Assembly: GCF_900177795.1 (NCBI RefSeq)
Contig: NZ_FXWJ01000001.1
Location: forward strand, 806,001 to 870,000
Reading direction: 5' to 3'
Origin: Plantibacter elymi (nom. nud.)
Lineage (GTDB): Bacteria; Actinomycetota; Actinomycetes; Actinomycetales; Microbacteriaceae
DNA length: 64,000 nucleotides
This document shows positions 15,433-23,399 of the stretch, piece after piece. The first letter of the stretch is position 1; each line of letters starts with the position of its first letter. The translations under genes and the position numbers were made by a program. Below the pieces are notes generated by a model that saw nothing but the letters and a program-made list of their open reading frames with translations, ran no database searches and was not told where the DNA came from.

Positions 15433-16173
15433 TCAGAGCTCGAGGCGTCGCTCCACGATGTCGCGGGCGACGTCGGCCAGGGCACGACGTCCGCCGCGAG
15501 CGTGCTTCCGGATGCGCTCGAAGGCCTCTTCAACCGAGATCGCGGCGGTGTAGGCGACGACGCCCTTCGCCTGCTCGATGACGACCCTGGACTGCAGCGC
15601 GGACTCCAGCTGCTCGCGGGTCGCGTCACTCTCGCGGAGGGTCCGCTCGTGCAGGATCCCGATGGTCGCGACGTCGGCCATGGCCTGGGCGGCTCGCGAC
15701 TCGAACCGGTCGAGGGCTTCCGGTGTCGTGCGGAACAGGTTGAGGGTGCCGATGGTGGTCCGGCGGAGTCGCAGCGGGAAGGCATGAGCCGACCGGAATC
15801 CCGCGGTCGCCGCGACCTCGGCGAATCTCGGCCAGTCGGCTGCGACCGCGGCGATCTCGGGGATCGACACCGGCGTCGCCTCACGGAAGCTGTCGATGCA
15901 GGGGCCTTCGTCCGCGCTCAGCTGGATGAGTTCGACGAGCTTCCCGGACTCGCTCGTCGACGCGATCAGTTCGAGGTCGCCGTGCGGGTCCGCAAGGAGG
16001 ATGCCGGAGGCCTGGACGTCGAGGAGGTCCACGGTGGCGTCGACCAGGACCTGGAGCAGGTCGACGACGTCGTACTCGTCCACGAGGGTGTCGGCGAGCG
16101 TGGCGAACACGTCGAGCAGGGCGGTCGAATGACGGAGATCGGACCCGGTCCCGTCGTCGCCGCGCGCGCTCAT
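15433..16173 (-). CDS. GAF and ANTAR domain protein (signal-responsive antiterminator), second of pair
   Basis: This 246-residue protein has an N-terminal GAF sensor domain (LQVLVDATVDLLDVQASGILLAD to AFPLRLRRTTIGTLNLFR, residues about 38-150) and a C-terminal ANTAR RNA-binding domain (ESALQSRVVIEQAKGVVAYTAAISVEEAFERIRKHARGGRRALADVARDIV, about 190-242). ANTAR domains bind dual hairpins in nascent RNA to prevent termination. Its ATG overlaps the stop of the upstream GAF-ANTAR gene by four bases, so the two are made together. The ligand of the GAF domain cannot be told. Confidence 0.9.
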   Translation of the reverse strand: MSARGDDGTGSDLRHSTALLDVFATLADTLVDEYDVVDLLQVLVDATVDLLDVQASGILLADPHGDLELIASTSESGKLVELIQLSADEGPCIDSFREATPVSIPEIAAVAADWPRFAEVAATAGFRSAHAFPLRLRRTTIGTLNLFRTTPEALDRFESRAAQAMADVATIGILHERTLRESDATREQLESALQSRVVIEQAKGVVAYTAAISVEEAFERIRKHARGGRRALADVARDIVERRLEL

Positions 16174-16874
16174 CGCTCGTCTTCGATCGAGTCGTCGTGC
16201 AACACGTACCCGGTGCGGCGTTCGAGGATGTCCTCGGCGACGTCCGACATCGAGCGGTTCTGGGCGAAGGCCTGCGCCTGGATGAGCAGGTGGGCGTCGT
16301 CGGGGGTGAGGCCGAGTTGCGCGATCACGAACCCGGTCGCCTGATGGATCCGGCGTCGGGCGTGGGGCTTCAGCTGCGCCGTGTCGGGGAGGCTCGCGAG
16401 TTCCAGGGTGCGTCGGAGCACGTACCGGCTGAGCGGGCGGGTGAGGGACATCATGTCCTCGACCGCTTGCGCGTCCAACGTGCGCTCGTCGGTGTCGTAC
16501 AGCTCGACCGCGCCCACCTGGAGCGGTCCGACGCGGAGCGGGAAGGCGAAGATGGAGCCGACCGCGTGTTCGCGGATCGCCTCGGTGAACGACGGCCAGG
16601 AGTCGTAGCCGTTCCGCTTGACGGCCTCCTCGAGCACCGGGCGGCCACTGCCGACGGCGTCCCAACAGGGCCCCTCGGAGAGGTCGAACTGCAGTTCGTC
16701 GATCAATGCGATCTGCTCGTCGCTCGCGGCGATCGTCTCGGGGCTCAGGGTGTCGCCGAGTGTCGCGATCGAGACGCCGCTGAGGGGCATGAGTCGCAGG
16801 ATCGGCTCAACCAGCTGGTCGTCCTCGTCGACCCGGTCGAGTGCGCTGTACACGATGGCGAAGGTGTCGCTCAT
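16170..16874 (-). CDS. GAF and ANTAR domain protein, first of pair
   Basis: The 234-residue protein has a GAF domain (VEPILRLMPLSGVSIATLGDT, then FAFPLRVGPLQVGAVELYDT near 120-140) and an ANTAR domain at the C-terminus (LKPHARRRIHQATGFVIAQLGLTPDDAHLLIQAQAFAQNRSMSDVAEDILERR). GGAAGGAA lies before the ATG at 16874. It overlaps the next GAF-ANTAR gene, making a same-type tandem pair; ANTAR proteins act as dimers, so a heterodimer is possible. RNA targets are not evident in the window. Confidence 0.9.
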   Translation of the reverse strand: MSDTFAIVYSALDRVDEDDQLVEPILRLMPLSGVSIATLGDTLSPETIAASDEQIALIDELQFDLSEGPCWDAVGSGRPVLEEAVKRNGYDSWPSFTEAIREHAVGSIFAFPLRVGPLQVGAVELYDTDERTLDAQAVEDMMSLTRPLSRYVLRRTLELASLPDTAQLKPHARRRIHQATGFVIAQLGLTPDDAHLLIQAQAFAQNRSMSDVAEDILERRTGYVLHDDSIEDER

Positions 16875-17082
16875 GTCCGCATTCCTTCCGGGCTTGAGGG
16901 TGGTCTCCGCTCATCGTACGGCCATCCGGCCGCGATCGCCGGGTGGTGATCCGTCCTGCCTGGGAAAGCAAGGGGAGGCACCGACCGGGTGCCGTCGCCT
17001 ACCGTGGCGTCATGCCTCTGACGACGACAACCCCTCCGCGCCCCTCCGCCCACCGGTCCGCAGCAACCGATCGGTCGGCGCG

Positions 17083-18081
17083 ATGAGCCGCGGGGTCGCC
17101 GTCGTCACCGGCGGAACCGCAGGGCTCGGTCGTGCGACCGTCCGTGAACTCGCCGCCCGGGGCTGGGACGTCGCGGTCCTGGCGCGCGGTGAGGACGGAC
17201 TCGCGGCCACCGTCGCCGAGGTCGAGCAGGCCGGGCGTCGCGCTCTCGCGGTGCCGACGGACGTCGCCGACCGGGAGGCCGTCGAGCAGGCGGCGGACCG
17301 GGTCGAGGCGGAACTCGGACCGATCGAGCTGTGGGTGAACTGCGCCATGGTCGGCGTCTTCGGGGACTTCCTCACGACCGAACCGGCGGACTTCGAGCGC
17401 GCGGTCGCCGTCAACTTCTTCGGCTTCGTCAACGGCACCCGCGCCGCCCTCTCACGAATGACGCCGCGTGACCGTGGGCACGTGATCCAGGTCGGTTCCG
17501 CCCTCGCCCACCGCGGCATCCCGCTGCAGGCCGCCTACTGCGGGTCGAAGTTCGGTGCTCGCGGGTTCACGGAGTCGGTGACGGCCGAGCTCCTCCACGA
17601 CGGCAGCAACGTCAAGCTCTCGACCGTGGACATGCCGGCGCTCAACACCATCCAGTTCAGCTGGGTGAAGTCGCAGCTGCCCGAGCACCCGCAGCCGGTG
17701 CCGCCGATCTACCAGCCCGAGGTCGGTGCGACCGCCATCGCCGACGTCGCAGACCGACCGAGGCGCCGCACCTGGGTGGGGGAGTCCACCGTCGGCACGA
17801 TCCTCGGCGACCGCTTCGCCGGCGGTTTCCTCGACTGGTTCCTCGCCAGGACCGGGTACTCCGGGCAGCTCGCACCGGACAAGCACGACCCGAGGATGCC
17901 CGACAACGTCTACACGCCGGCCCCCGGTGACCACGGCGCCCGTGGCGTGTTCAGCGACAAGGCCCACTCGTGGAGCCCGCAGACCTGGGCGATCCGCCAC
18001 CGCCGGGCCGTGTACGCGACCGCCGCCGGCACCCTCGCAGCGGGTGTCGCCCTGGTGGCCGGCGCGGCGAAGCGGCGCTGA
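17083..18081 (+). CDS. SDR-family oxidoreductase with C-terminal membrane helix
   Basis: The 332-residue protein has the classical SDR motifs GVAVVTGGTAGLG at the N-terminus, NCAMVG near 86, and catalytic Y152-x3-K156 (YCGSKFG). After the catalytic domain it carries an extension with a single hydrophobic segment at the very end (AVYATAAGTLAAGVALVAGAAKRR), suggesting membrane attachment. The ATG at 17083 is chosen because upstream in-frame sequence is not SDR-like. It is followed five bases later by an FAD dehydrogenase and then an SRPBCC protein, so it belongs to a redox operon whose lipid- or terpenoid-like substrate is unknown. Confidence 0.88.
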   Translation: MSRGVAVVTGGTAGLGRATVRELAARGWDVAVLARGEDGLAATVAEVEQAGRRALAVPTDVADREAVEQAADRVEAELGPIELWVNCAMVGVFGDFLTTEPADFERAVAVNFFGFVNGTRAALSRMTPRDRGHVIQVGSALAHRGIPLQAAYCGSKFGARGFTESVTAELLHDGSNVKLSTVDMPALNTIQFSWVKSQLPEHPQPVPPIYQPEVGATAIADVADRPRRRTWVGESTVGTILGDRFAGGFLDWFLARTGYSGQLAPDKHDPRMPDNVYTPAPGDHGARGVFSDKAHSWSPQTWAIRHRRAVYATAAGTLAAGVALVAGAAKRR

Positions 18082-18086
18082 GCACG

Positions 18087-19565
18087 ATGGCGCGGCGCGA
18101 GCAGTTCGACGCGGTGGTCGTCGGTGCGGGCCCCAACGGGCTCGCTGCCGCGGTGACCCTCGCCAGGGCCGGCCTGCACGTGCAGGTGGTCGAGCGGGGC
18201 GACACGATCGGTGGTGGTGCCAGGACCGCCGAGCTGACGCTGCCCGGCTTCCACCACGACATCTGCTCCGCAGTCCACCCGATGGCGCTCGCCTCCGGGT
18301 TCTTCCGATCCTTCGGCCTCGAGCGCCGCATCGACCTCGTCGTGCCGGAGATCTCCTACGCCCACCCGCTCGACGGTGGCCGGGCCGGGATCGCCTACCG
18401 CGACATCGACCGCACCGCCGACGCCCTCGGACGCGACGGCGAGGCCTGGCGCTCGCTCATGGGACCGCTCGCCGCCGACGCCGACCGCGTCTCGCAGTTC
18501 ACCGGTGGCAAGCTCCTGCAGGTGCCGCGCCACCCGGTCACGGTCGCGCGCTTCGGCCTCCGCGCGCTCGAGCAGGGCAGTCCTGCCTGGAACCTCCGGT
18601 TCCGTGAGGAGACCGCTCCGGCGATGCTCAGCGGTGTCGCCGCCCACTCCATCCGCCCGATGCCGAGCCTGTCCACCTCGGCCGCCGCCCTGTCGCTCGG
18701 CGCGTATGCGCACGCCCGCGGTTGGCCCATCCCCGTCGGTGGCAGCCAGGCGATCGTCGACGCGCTCGCGGCCGACCTGCTGGCCCACGGCGGTGAGATC
18801 GTCACCGGAACCGAGGTGCGCTCCATCGACGAGCTGCCGTCCGCCCGCGCCGTCCTGTTCGACACGACGCCGAAGGCGCTCGCCGAGATCGCGGGCAGCC
18901 GACTGCCTGACGCGTACCTCCGTCGTCTCTCCCGGTTCCGGTACGGCGACGGCGTGGCCAAGGTCGATTTCGCGCTCTCGGGCCCCGTCCCGTGGACAAA
19001 CCCGGAACTGGCCCGGGCCGGCACGCTCCACCTCGGCGGCACCCGCCCGGAGATCGCCGCCGCCGAGCGCGACGTCGCCCGCGGTCGGCACAGCGAGTCG
19101 CCCTACGTCCTCGTCTCGCAGCCCGACGTCGGCGATCCTGGTCGCGCTCCTGGTGACGCCCAGGTCCTCTGGGCGTACACGCACGTGCCGAGCGGGTCCG
19201 GTCTCGACCAGACCGAGGCGATCACCCGGCAGATCGAGCGCTTCGCGCCCGGGTTCCGCGACGTGATCCTGACGTCGGCGTCGATGACCGCCCGCGACAT
19301 GGCGCGGTACAACCCGAACTACGTGCTCGGCGACATCGCGGCCGGCGCCGCGAGCTTCGCGCAGCTCGTCGCGCGTCCCGTGTTCTCGAACGACCCGTGG
19401 CGGACGCCGGCACCGGGGATCTTCCTCTGCTCCTCGTCGACTCCGCCCGGCCCAGGCGTCCACGGTCTCGCCGGCTGGCACGCCGCCCGCAGCGCGCTCC
19501 GCTCGGTCTTCGGCCGCGACCGCATGCCGTCGCTCGCGCCCGACCGACCGCGTCCGACCTCCTGA
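18087..19565 (+). CDS. Phytoene-dehydrogenase-like NAD(P)/FAD oxidoreductase
   Basis: The 492-residue protein begins with a dinucleotide-binding fold of the CrtI/amine-oxidase class (FDAVVVGAGPNGLAAAVTLARAGLHVQVVERGDTIGGGARTAEL) and ends with the FAD-binding GIFLCSSSTPPGPGVHGLAGWHAAR. In the middle IPVGGSQAIVDALAADLLAHGGEIVTGTEV is the usual substrate-domain entry. It is likely a membrane-associated desaturase or isomerase of hydrophobic compounds; adjacency to an SDR and an SRPBCC binding protein supports a lipid or terpenoid role. No carotenoid synthase gene is nearby, so carotenoid desaturation is not assumed. Confidence 0.9.
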   Translation: MARREQFDAVVVGAGPNGLAAAVTLARAGLHVQVVERGDTIGGGARTAELTLPGFHHDICSAVHPMALASGFFRSFGLERRIDLVVPEISYAHPLDGGRAGIAYRDIDRTADALGRDGEAWRSLMGPLAADADRVSQFTGGKLLQVPRHPVTVARFGLRALEQGSPAWNLRFREETAPAMLSGVAAHSIRPMPSLSTSAAALSLGAYAHARGWPIPVGGSQAIVDALAADLLAHGGEIVTGTEVRSIDELPSARAVLFDTTPKALAEIAGSRLPDAYLRRLSRFRYGDGVAKVDFALSGPVPWTNPELARAGTLHLGGTRPEIAAAERDVARGRHSESPYVLVSQPDVGDPGRAPGDAQVLWAYTHVPSGSGLDQTEAITRQIERFAPGFRDVILTSASMTARDMARYNPNYVLGDIAAGAASFAQLVARPVFSNDPWRTPAPGIFLCSSSTPPGPGVHGLAGWHAARSALRSVFGRDRMPSLAPDRPRPTS

Positions 19566-19598
19566 CCTCGCCCCTGCTCCAGCGAAAGGAACACCACC

Positions 19599-20180
19599 GT
19601 GTCCCACACCACTCGGATCCTCGACTGCCCGCCCGACCGTGTCTTCGCCGTCCTCGCCGACGGCTGGCTCTTCCCGGCGTGGGTGGTCGGCGCGTCCCGC
19701 ATGCGCGACGTCGGTGACCGGTGGCCGCACGTGGGCGGGAAGCTGCACCACTCCTTCGGTGTCTGGCCGGCGGTGCTGAACGACGAGACGACCGTGCTCC
19801 AGTGGGATGCTCCGCACCGGTTCGTCATCCAGCCGAAGGGGTGGCCGCTCGGTGAGGCCCGCGTCGCGGTCGAGGTCGAGCCGCACGAACGCGGGTGCAT
19901 CGTCCACCTGCATGAGCACGCAGTGACGGGCCCTGGAGCGCTGATCCCGGTCTGGCTCCTCGACATCGGGCTGCACATCCGCAACGTCGAGACGCTGCGC
20001 CGACTCGCCCACCTCGCTGAAGGTGGTGCCGGCGGCACCCACCTCGTGGAGGCGGCCGAGCCGACGGCCGAAGATCGGAAGCGCGCCGAGTTCCCGAAGA
20101 GGTCCCTGTTCGCGCGGGTGGCGTCGGTCCTCGTCGTCGCCGTGCCGGTGGCGGTCGTCGCGCGCAAGCTCGCCCGGTGA
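19599..20180 (+). CDS. SRPBCC (START-like) ligand-binding protein with C-terminal membrane segment
   Basis: The 193-residue product starts at GTG 19599, with GAAAGGA upstream, and has the SRPBCC pattern (TRILDCPPDRVFAVLADGWLFPAWVVGASRMRDV, RFVIQPKGWPLGEARVAVEVEPHERGCIVHLHEH), a hydrophobic-ligand pocket. A C-terminal basic-hydrophobic segment (FARVASVLVVAVPVAVVARKLAR) is a probable membrane anchor. Third gene of the operon with SDR and FAD dehydrogenase; it may present a lipophilic substrate to them. Confidence 0.85.
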   Translation: MSHTTRILDCPPDRVFAVLADGWLFPAWVVGASRMRDVGDRWPHVGGKLHHSFGVWPAVLNDETTVLQWDAPHRFVIQPKGWPLGEARVAVEVEPHERGCIVHLHEHAVTGPGALIPVWLLDIGLHIRNVETLRRLAHLAEGGAGGTHLVEAAEPTAEDRKRAEFPKRSLFARVASVLVVAVPVAVVARKLAR

Positions 20181-20192
20181 CGGTGTCCAGTC

Positions 20193-20699
20193 ATGCCAGC
20201 CGCAAGTGATCCGGCCGACGCCCTGCCCGGGGACGGCCGCGACGAGACGCTGAACGAGCGCTCCGACCGCAACTGGTCGGAGCTGCTGCAGGAGTTCCGC
20301 GTCCTGCAGACAGGCACGCAGATCCTCGCGGGCTTCCTGCTGACGCTGCCGTTCCAGCCGCGGTTCACCGAGCTCAGTGGATTCGACCACGTGCTGTACC
20401 TCGTCCTCGTGGTCCTGGCCGTGACGGTGACGCTCCTGGCGCTCGCACCGGTCATCATGCACCGGCTCGTCTTCGGACGGTTGGAGAAACCACAGCTGGT
20501 GCGGCTGTCCAGCAGGATCCTCATGGTGTGTCTCGGGGCGGCTTCGCTGCTGTTCGCGGGGATCGTCCTGTTCGTCTTCGACTTCGTCGCTTCGCCTGCG
20601 GTCGGGCTGTGGGCGGGTGGTGCCGTGGTCGTCGTCATCGGGCTGGTGTGGATCGTCGGCCCGCGCCTGATCCGGGGTGCGCGCGACCGCGTGTCCTGA
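20193..20699 (+). CDS. DUF6328 family membrane protein
   Basis: The 168-residue protein has the DUF6328 signature NWSELLQEFRVLQTGTQILAGFLLTLPFQPRF and four predicted membrane helices (about residues 45-65, 68-88, 105-128 and 133-155). It begins 12 bases after the SRPBCC gene stop, so is co-transcribed with the redox operon. Its function is unknown; it is small, integral and without catalytic residues that I can see. Confidence 0.85.
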   Translation: MPAASDPADALPGDGRDETLNERSDRNWSELLQEFRVLQTGTQILAGFLLTLPFQPRFTELSGFDHVLYLVLVVLAVTVTLLALAPVIMHRLVFGRLEKPQLVRLSSRILMVCLGAASLLFAGIVLFVFDFVASPAVGLWAGGAVVVVIGLVWIVGPRLIRGARDRVS

Positions 20700-20739
20700 G
20701 GTGGTCGACGTGCCCACGGTGAGCCCCGAGAATGGGACG

Positions 20740-21162
20740 ATGCCCGAAACGTGCACCTTCTGCCGGATCATCGACGACGAGCCCGACGACGTCATCTGGG
20801 TGGAGCGCGAGGACGAGGCGGTCGCCTTCCGGCCGTTGCCCGAGTCGGAGCTCGCGCCCGGTCACACCCTGGTGGTGCCGCGGGCGCACAGTGTCGGTCT
20901 GCTCGACGCCGACCCGCGTGCCCTACAGGCGACGACGGCACTCGCTCAGCGGGTGGGACGTGCGATGCGGGCGGCGCTCGGGGCGACCGGCGTCGTCGTG
21001 CTGAGTGCGTCCGGTGCCGACGCCGGGCAGAGCGTCCCCCACCTCCATCTCCACGTCGTCCCGTGTTGGGATGACGACACGGTCACGTTCTGGCCCGAGG
21101 GCCGCTCGAAGCACCGGGTCGACGGCGACCCACACGAGCTCCTCGCGGAGATGTTCGAGTAG
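20740..21162 (+). CDS. HIT-family nucleotide hydrolase
   Basis: The 140-residue protein is of the usual HIT size: TFCRIIDDEPDDVIWVEREDEAVAF at the start, then PGHTLVVPRAHSVGLLD, and the histidine triad H101-L-H103-L-H105-V (HLHLHV). HIT hydrolases cleave AMP-lysine, adenosine phosphoramidate or similar nucleotides with H103 attacking phosphate. The ATG at 20740 fits the family start; a longer frame lacks homologous character. It stands between the DUF6328 gene and the flavin reductase, probably its own transcript. Confidence 0.92.
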   Translation: MPETCTFCRIIDDEPDDVIWVEREDEAVAFRPLPESELAPGHTLVVPRAHSVGLLDADPRALQATTALAQRVGRAMRAALGATGVVVLSASGADAGQSVPHLHLHVVPCWDDDTVTFWPEGRSKHRVDGDPHELLAEMFE

Positions 21163-21184
21163 CCGGAGATCGCTGCCCCTTGAG

Positions 21185-21215
21185 TTGACCTCAAGACCGA
21201 TTGAGGTTCTACGGT
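21185..21215 (+). promoter_or_regulatory. MerR/SoxR-type promoter with 19-bp spacer
   Basis: A -35 TTGACC (21185-21190) and a -10 TACGGT (21210-21215) are separated by 19 bases and enclose a perfect palindrome ACCTCAA (21188-21194) / TTGAGGT (21201-21207). The core CCTCAAG-N4-ATTGAGG differs from the SoxR consensus CCTCAAG-N4-CTTGAGG at one base. The long spacer is the hallmark of promoters activated by MerR-family regulators through DNA twisting. The predicted start falls on the ATG of the flavin reductase, so the message is probably leaderless. Confidence 0.75.
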
Positions 21216-21221
21216 TGAAGC

Positions 21222-21761
21222 ATGACCATTCCCACCACGCCGTCCGCTGATCCCGATGCCCTCGCCCGCGCCGCGACCGTCGACGGGTTCAAGACGGCGT
21301 TCCGTGACCACCCGGCGGGCGTCGCGCTGATCAGTGCCTCGACCGATCGAGGGGACGTCGGGCTGACGGCGTCATCGGTCGCGTCGGTGGCCGTCGACCC
21401 GCCGATGCTGTCCTTCTCGGTCACGCGGGCCACGGGGTCCGCGGGCGGACTACTCAGCGCGGGAACGGTCGTCGTCCACCTCCTGGCCGATCACCACCTG
21501 GAGGTCGCCAAGGCGTTCGCGAAGACGGGGGAGCCGCGCTTCACCCCGGAACAGCACTGGGAGCGACTCGCGACCGGCGAGCCCTACCTGCCGAGCGCCC
21601 GTGCGGCGCTGCGCTGCCGGATCGTGCAGACGGTCCCGGCTGGCAGCTCGATGCTCGTCATCGCCGAGGTGCTGGAGGTCATCCCGCCCGGCACGGACGC
21701 GCCGGCGCTCGTCTACCAGAACCGCAACTTCCACCGCCTGGAGTCCGACCCGCTGGGCTGA
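21222..21761 (+). CDS. Flavin reductase family protein
   Basis: The 179-residue protein has the flavin reductase fold: VDGFKTAFRDHPAGVALISAS, then VGLTASSVASVAVDPPMLSFSVTRATGSAGGLLSAGTVVVHLLADHHLEVAKAFA, and ending in YQNRNFHRL. It would reduce FMN or FAD with NAD(P)H for a partner oxygenase or other acceptor. Expression is probably under a SoxR-like regulator, fitting a response to redox-cycling compounds; no MerR-family gene is in the window. It ends exactly one base before the convergent proline dehydrogenase stop. Confidence 0.88.
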   Translation: MTIPTTPSADPDALARAATVDGFKTAFRDHPAGVALISASTDRGDVGLTASSVASVAVDPPMLSFSVTRATGSAGGLLSAGTVVVHLLADHHLEVAKAFAKTGEPRFTPEQHWERLATGEPYLPSARAALRCRIVQTVPAGSSMLVIAEVLEVIPPGTDAPALVYQNRNFHRLESDPLG

Positions 21762-22724
21762 TCAGGCGAGGAGCGCGATCGGGCCGATGTCGGCGATCGC
21801 CTCGATGACCCGCTCGGGGTGCTCGGCGATCCGGTTGAGGACGTAGAGCCACCACTCGGGTCCGTAGACGAGGTACTCGCGCGTCGCGAACCCGCGGCGG
21901 CGGAGGTCGTCGAGCAGCTCGGTGCCGAGTCCCTGCAGCATCTCGAACTCCACGTGCGGCTGCCGGAGGTCGTCGCCGAGCGCGCCCTCGAGTGCGGCGA
22001 CGAGGTTCGCGTCGTGGGTGGCGACGTTGACCCGGTGACCTGACCCCACGAGTCGCGTGACCATGCTGATGTAGGCCGCGGTCATCGGTGCGGAGTCGCG
22101 GGGGTACGCCACCTCGGCCGATTCGAGGAAGGCGCCCTTGACGACGCGGATCGGCCCGGGCCGACCCAGCACGCGGTCGAGGTCCGCGGGGGTACGGTGC
22201 AATCTCGCCTGCAGGGTGATGCCGGTCTCCGGGAACGGGTCGGCGATCTGCTCGTAGATCGACAACACGAGGTCCGTGCGGTCGGAGCCCTCCGCGGAGA
22301 TCATGAGCGAAGTTCCGGCGTCCCGGGCCGCCTGCGCGAGCGACAGGCCGTTCCGCAGGCCGAGCTCGGGCGAGACGACGGAACCGATGTGCGAGAGGTC
22401 GAGCGAGATCGTCGCGGTCTGGTCGGATTCGCTGATCCGGCGGGCGAGGTCGATGAACTCCGCGGTCTGCTCGTCGGCGACGCGTGCGTCGCGGACGGAC
22501 TCACCGACGAGCTCGATGCTCCAGCGGTGCCCACGATCGGCGTTCGCTTCGAGGAGCCGCAATGCGGAGGCCGCGTCCTCGCCGGCGATGTATCGCAGGG
22601 CGGCCCGCTTGGCGACGGCGGCGGCCACCGGGTGGGCGAGGACTCGCGCTTTGAGGTCCTCGTCGAGGGCCCAGGCTCGCAGGGTGTCGGCGGCGCGCGA
22701 CAGCGTCTCGTCGTTCATCAGCAT
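21762..22724 (-). CDS. Proline dehydrogenase (PRODH)
   Basis: This 320-residue protein oxidises proline to pyrroline-5-carboxylate using FAD. Family features are VSPELGLRNGLSLAQAARDAGTSLMISAEGSDRTDLVLSIYEQI, the QARLHRTPADLDRV and RVVKGAFLESAEVAYPRD strands, and the C-terminal REYLVYGPEWWLYVLNRIAEHP, which supplies substrate-binding Tyr/Arg in monofunctional PRODH. Length fits the monofunctional type (about 300). No P5C dehydrogenase gene is adjacent in the window. An ATG two codons downstream (22718) is an alternative start. Confidence 0.88.
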   Translation of the reverse strand: MLMNDETLSRAADTLRAWALDEDLKARVLAHPVAAAVAKRAALRYIAGEDAASALRLLEANADRGHRWSIELVGESVRDARVADEQTAEFIDLARRISESDQTATISLDLSHIGSVVSPELGLRNGLSLAQAARDAGTSLMISAEGSDRTDLVLSIYEQIADPFPETGITLQARLHRTPADLDRVLGRPGPIRVVKGAFLESAEVAYPRDSAPMTAAYISMVTRLVGSGHRVNVATHDANLVAALEGALGDDLRQPHVEFEMLQGLGTELLDDLRRRGFATREYLVYGPEWWLYVLNRIAEHPERVIEAIADIGPIALLA

Positions 22725-22826
22725 GCTTCGACCCTATCCAGTCCCGGGTGACGGTCCGGACGGCACCGGGGTCTGGGCTGCGCCGGGGTCTGGGCCGCGT
22801 CGCCCGTGCGCGCTACGCTCGCTCAC

Positions 22827-23399
22827 GTGGCGAGCTTCGAGGAGAAACCGATCCTGGACCTCACGCTCGATGAGTGGGAGGCCTACCTCGCCGGTGCGCC
22901 GAGCGACGCGGGCGTTCGGTTGAAGCTGCGGAAGAAGACCTCGAAGGCGTCGGGCATCACCTGGTCTGAGGCGCTCGACGTCGCCCTCTGCTACGGATGG
23001 ATCGACGGACAGAGCAAACGGTTCGACGACGACTACACGCTGCAGGCGTTCACACCGCGGCGGAAGAGCAGCCCGTGGTCGCAGATCAACCGGGAGCACG
23101 TCGCCCGCCTCATCGAGGAGGGGCGGATGCGTCCCGGTGGGCTCGCGGAGATCGAACGAGCCAAGGCTGACGGTCGTTGGGACGTGGCGTACCGGCAGAA
23201 GGACGCCGTCGCACCGGACGATCTCCAGGCAGCGCTCGATGCGAACCCCGAGGCGGCGGCGTACTTCGCGACGCTCGGCCGCACCGACCGCTTCCGTGTC
23301 TTCTTCCGCCTCAGCAACATCAAGACGCCCGCGATCAGGGCCGCCCGCATCGCCGACGTGGTCGAGAAGGCCGCCAAGGGCGAGCAGCACTACCGCTGA
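22827..23399 (+). CDS. YdeI/OmpD-associated family protein
   Basis: The 190-residue product is of the YdeI-like family: LTLDEWEAYLAGAPSDAGVRLKLRKKTSKASGITWSEALDVALCYGWIDGQSKRFDDDYTLQAFTPRRKSSPWSQINREHVARLIEEGRM is its central signature, followed by a helical end (DRFRVFFRLSNIKTPAIRAARI). Function is not established. GTG 22827 is chosen; GTG 22806 in frame is possible. Its stop overlaps the next gene's ATG (TGATG), so both are one transcript. Confidence 0.85.
   Translation: MASFEEKPILDLTLDEWEAYLAGAPSDAGVRLKLRKKTSKASGITWSEALDVALCYGWIDGQSKRFDDDYTLQAFTPRRKSSPWSQINREHVARLIEEGRMRPGGLAEIERAKADGRWDVAYRQKDAVAPDDLQAALDANPEAAAYFATLGRTDRFRVFFRLSNIKTPAIRAARIADVVEKAAKGEQHYR

Noticed and set aside
17083-20180. 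Carotenoid biosynthesis cluster
   Set aside because: The FAD enzyme is phytoene-dehydrogenase-like but there is no phytoene synthase, GGPP synthase or lycopene gene nearby.
17910-20795. 961-residue open frame on the minus strand
   Set aside because: It is antisense to four genes with clear domains (SDR, FAD dehydrogenase, SRPBCC, DUF6328); its product is Arg/Gly/Asp-rich without any fold pattern, a typical GC-rich shadow.
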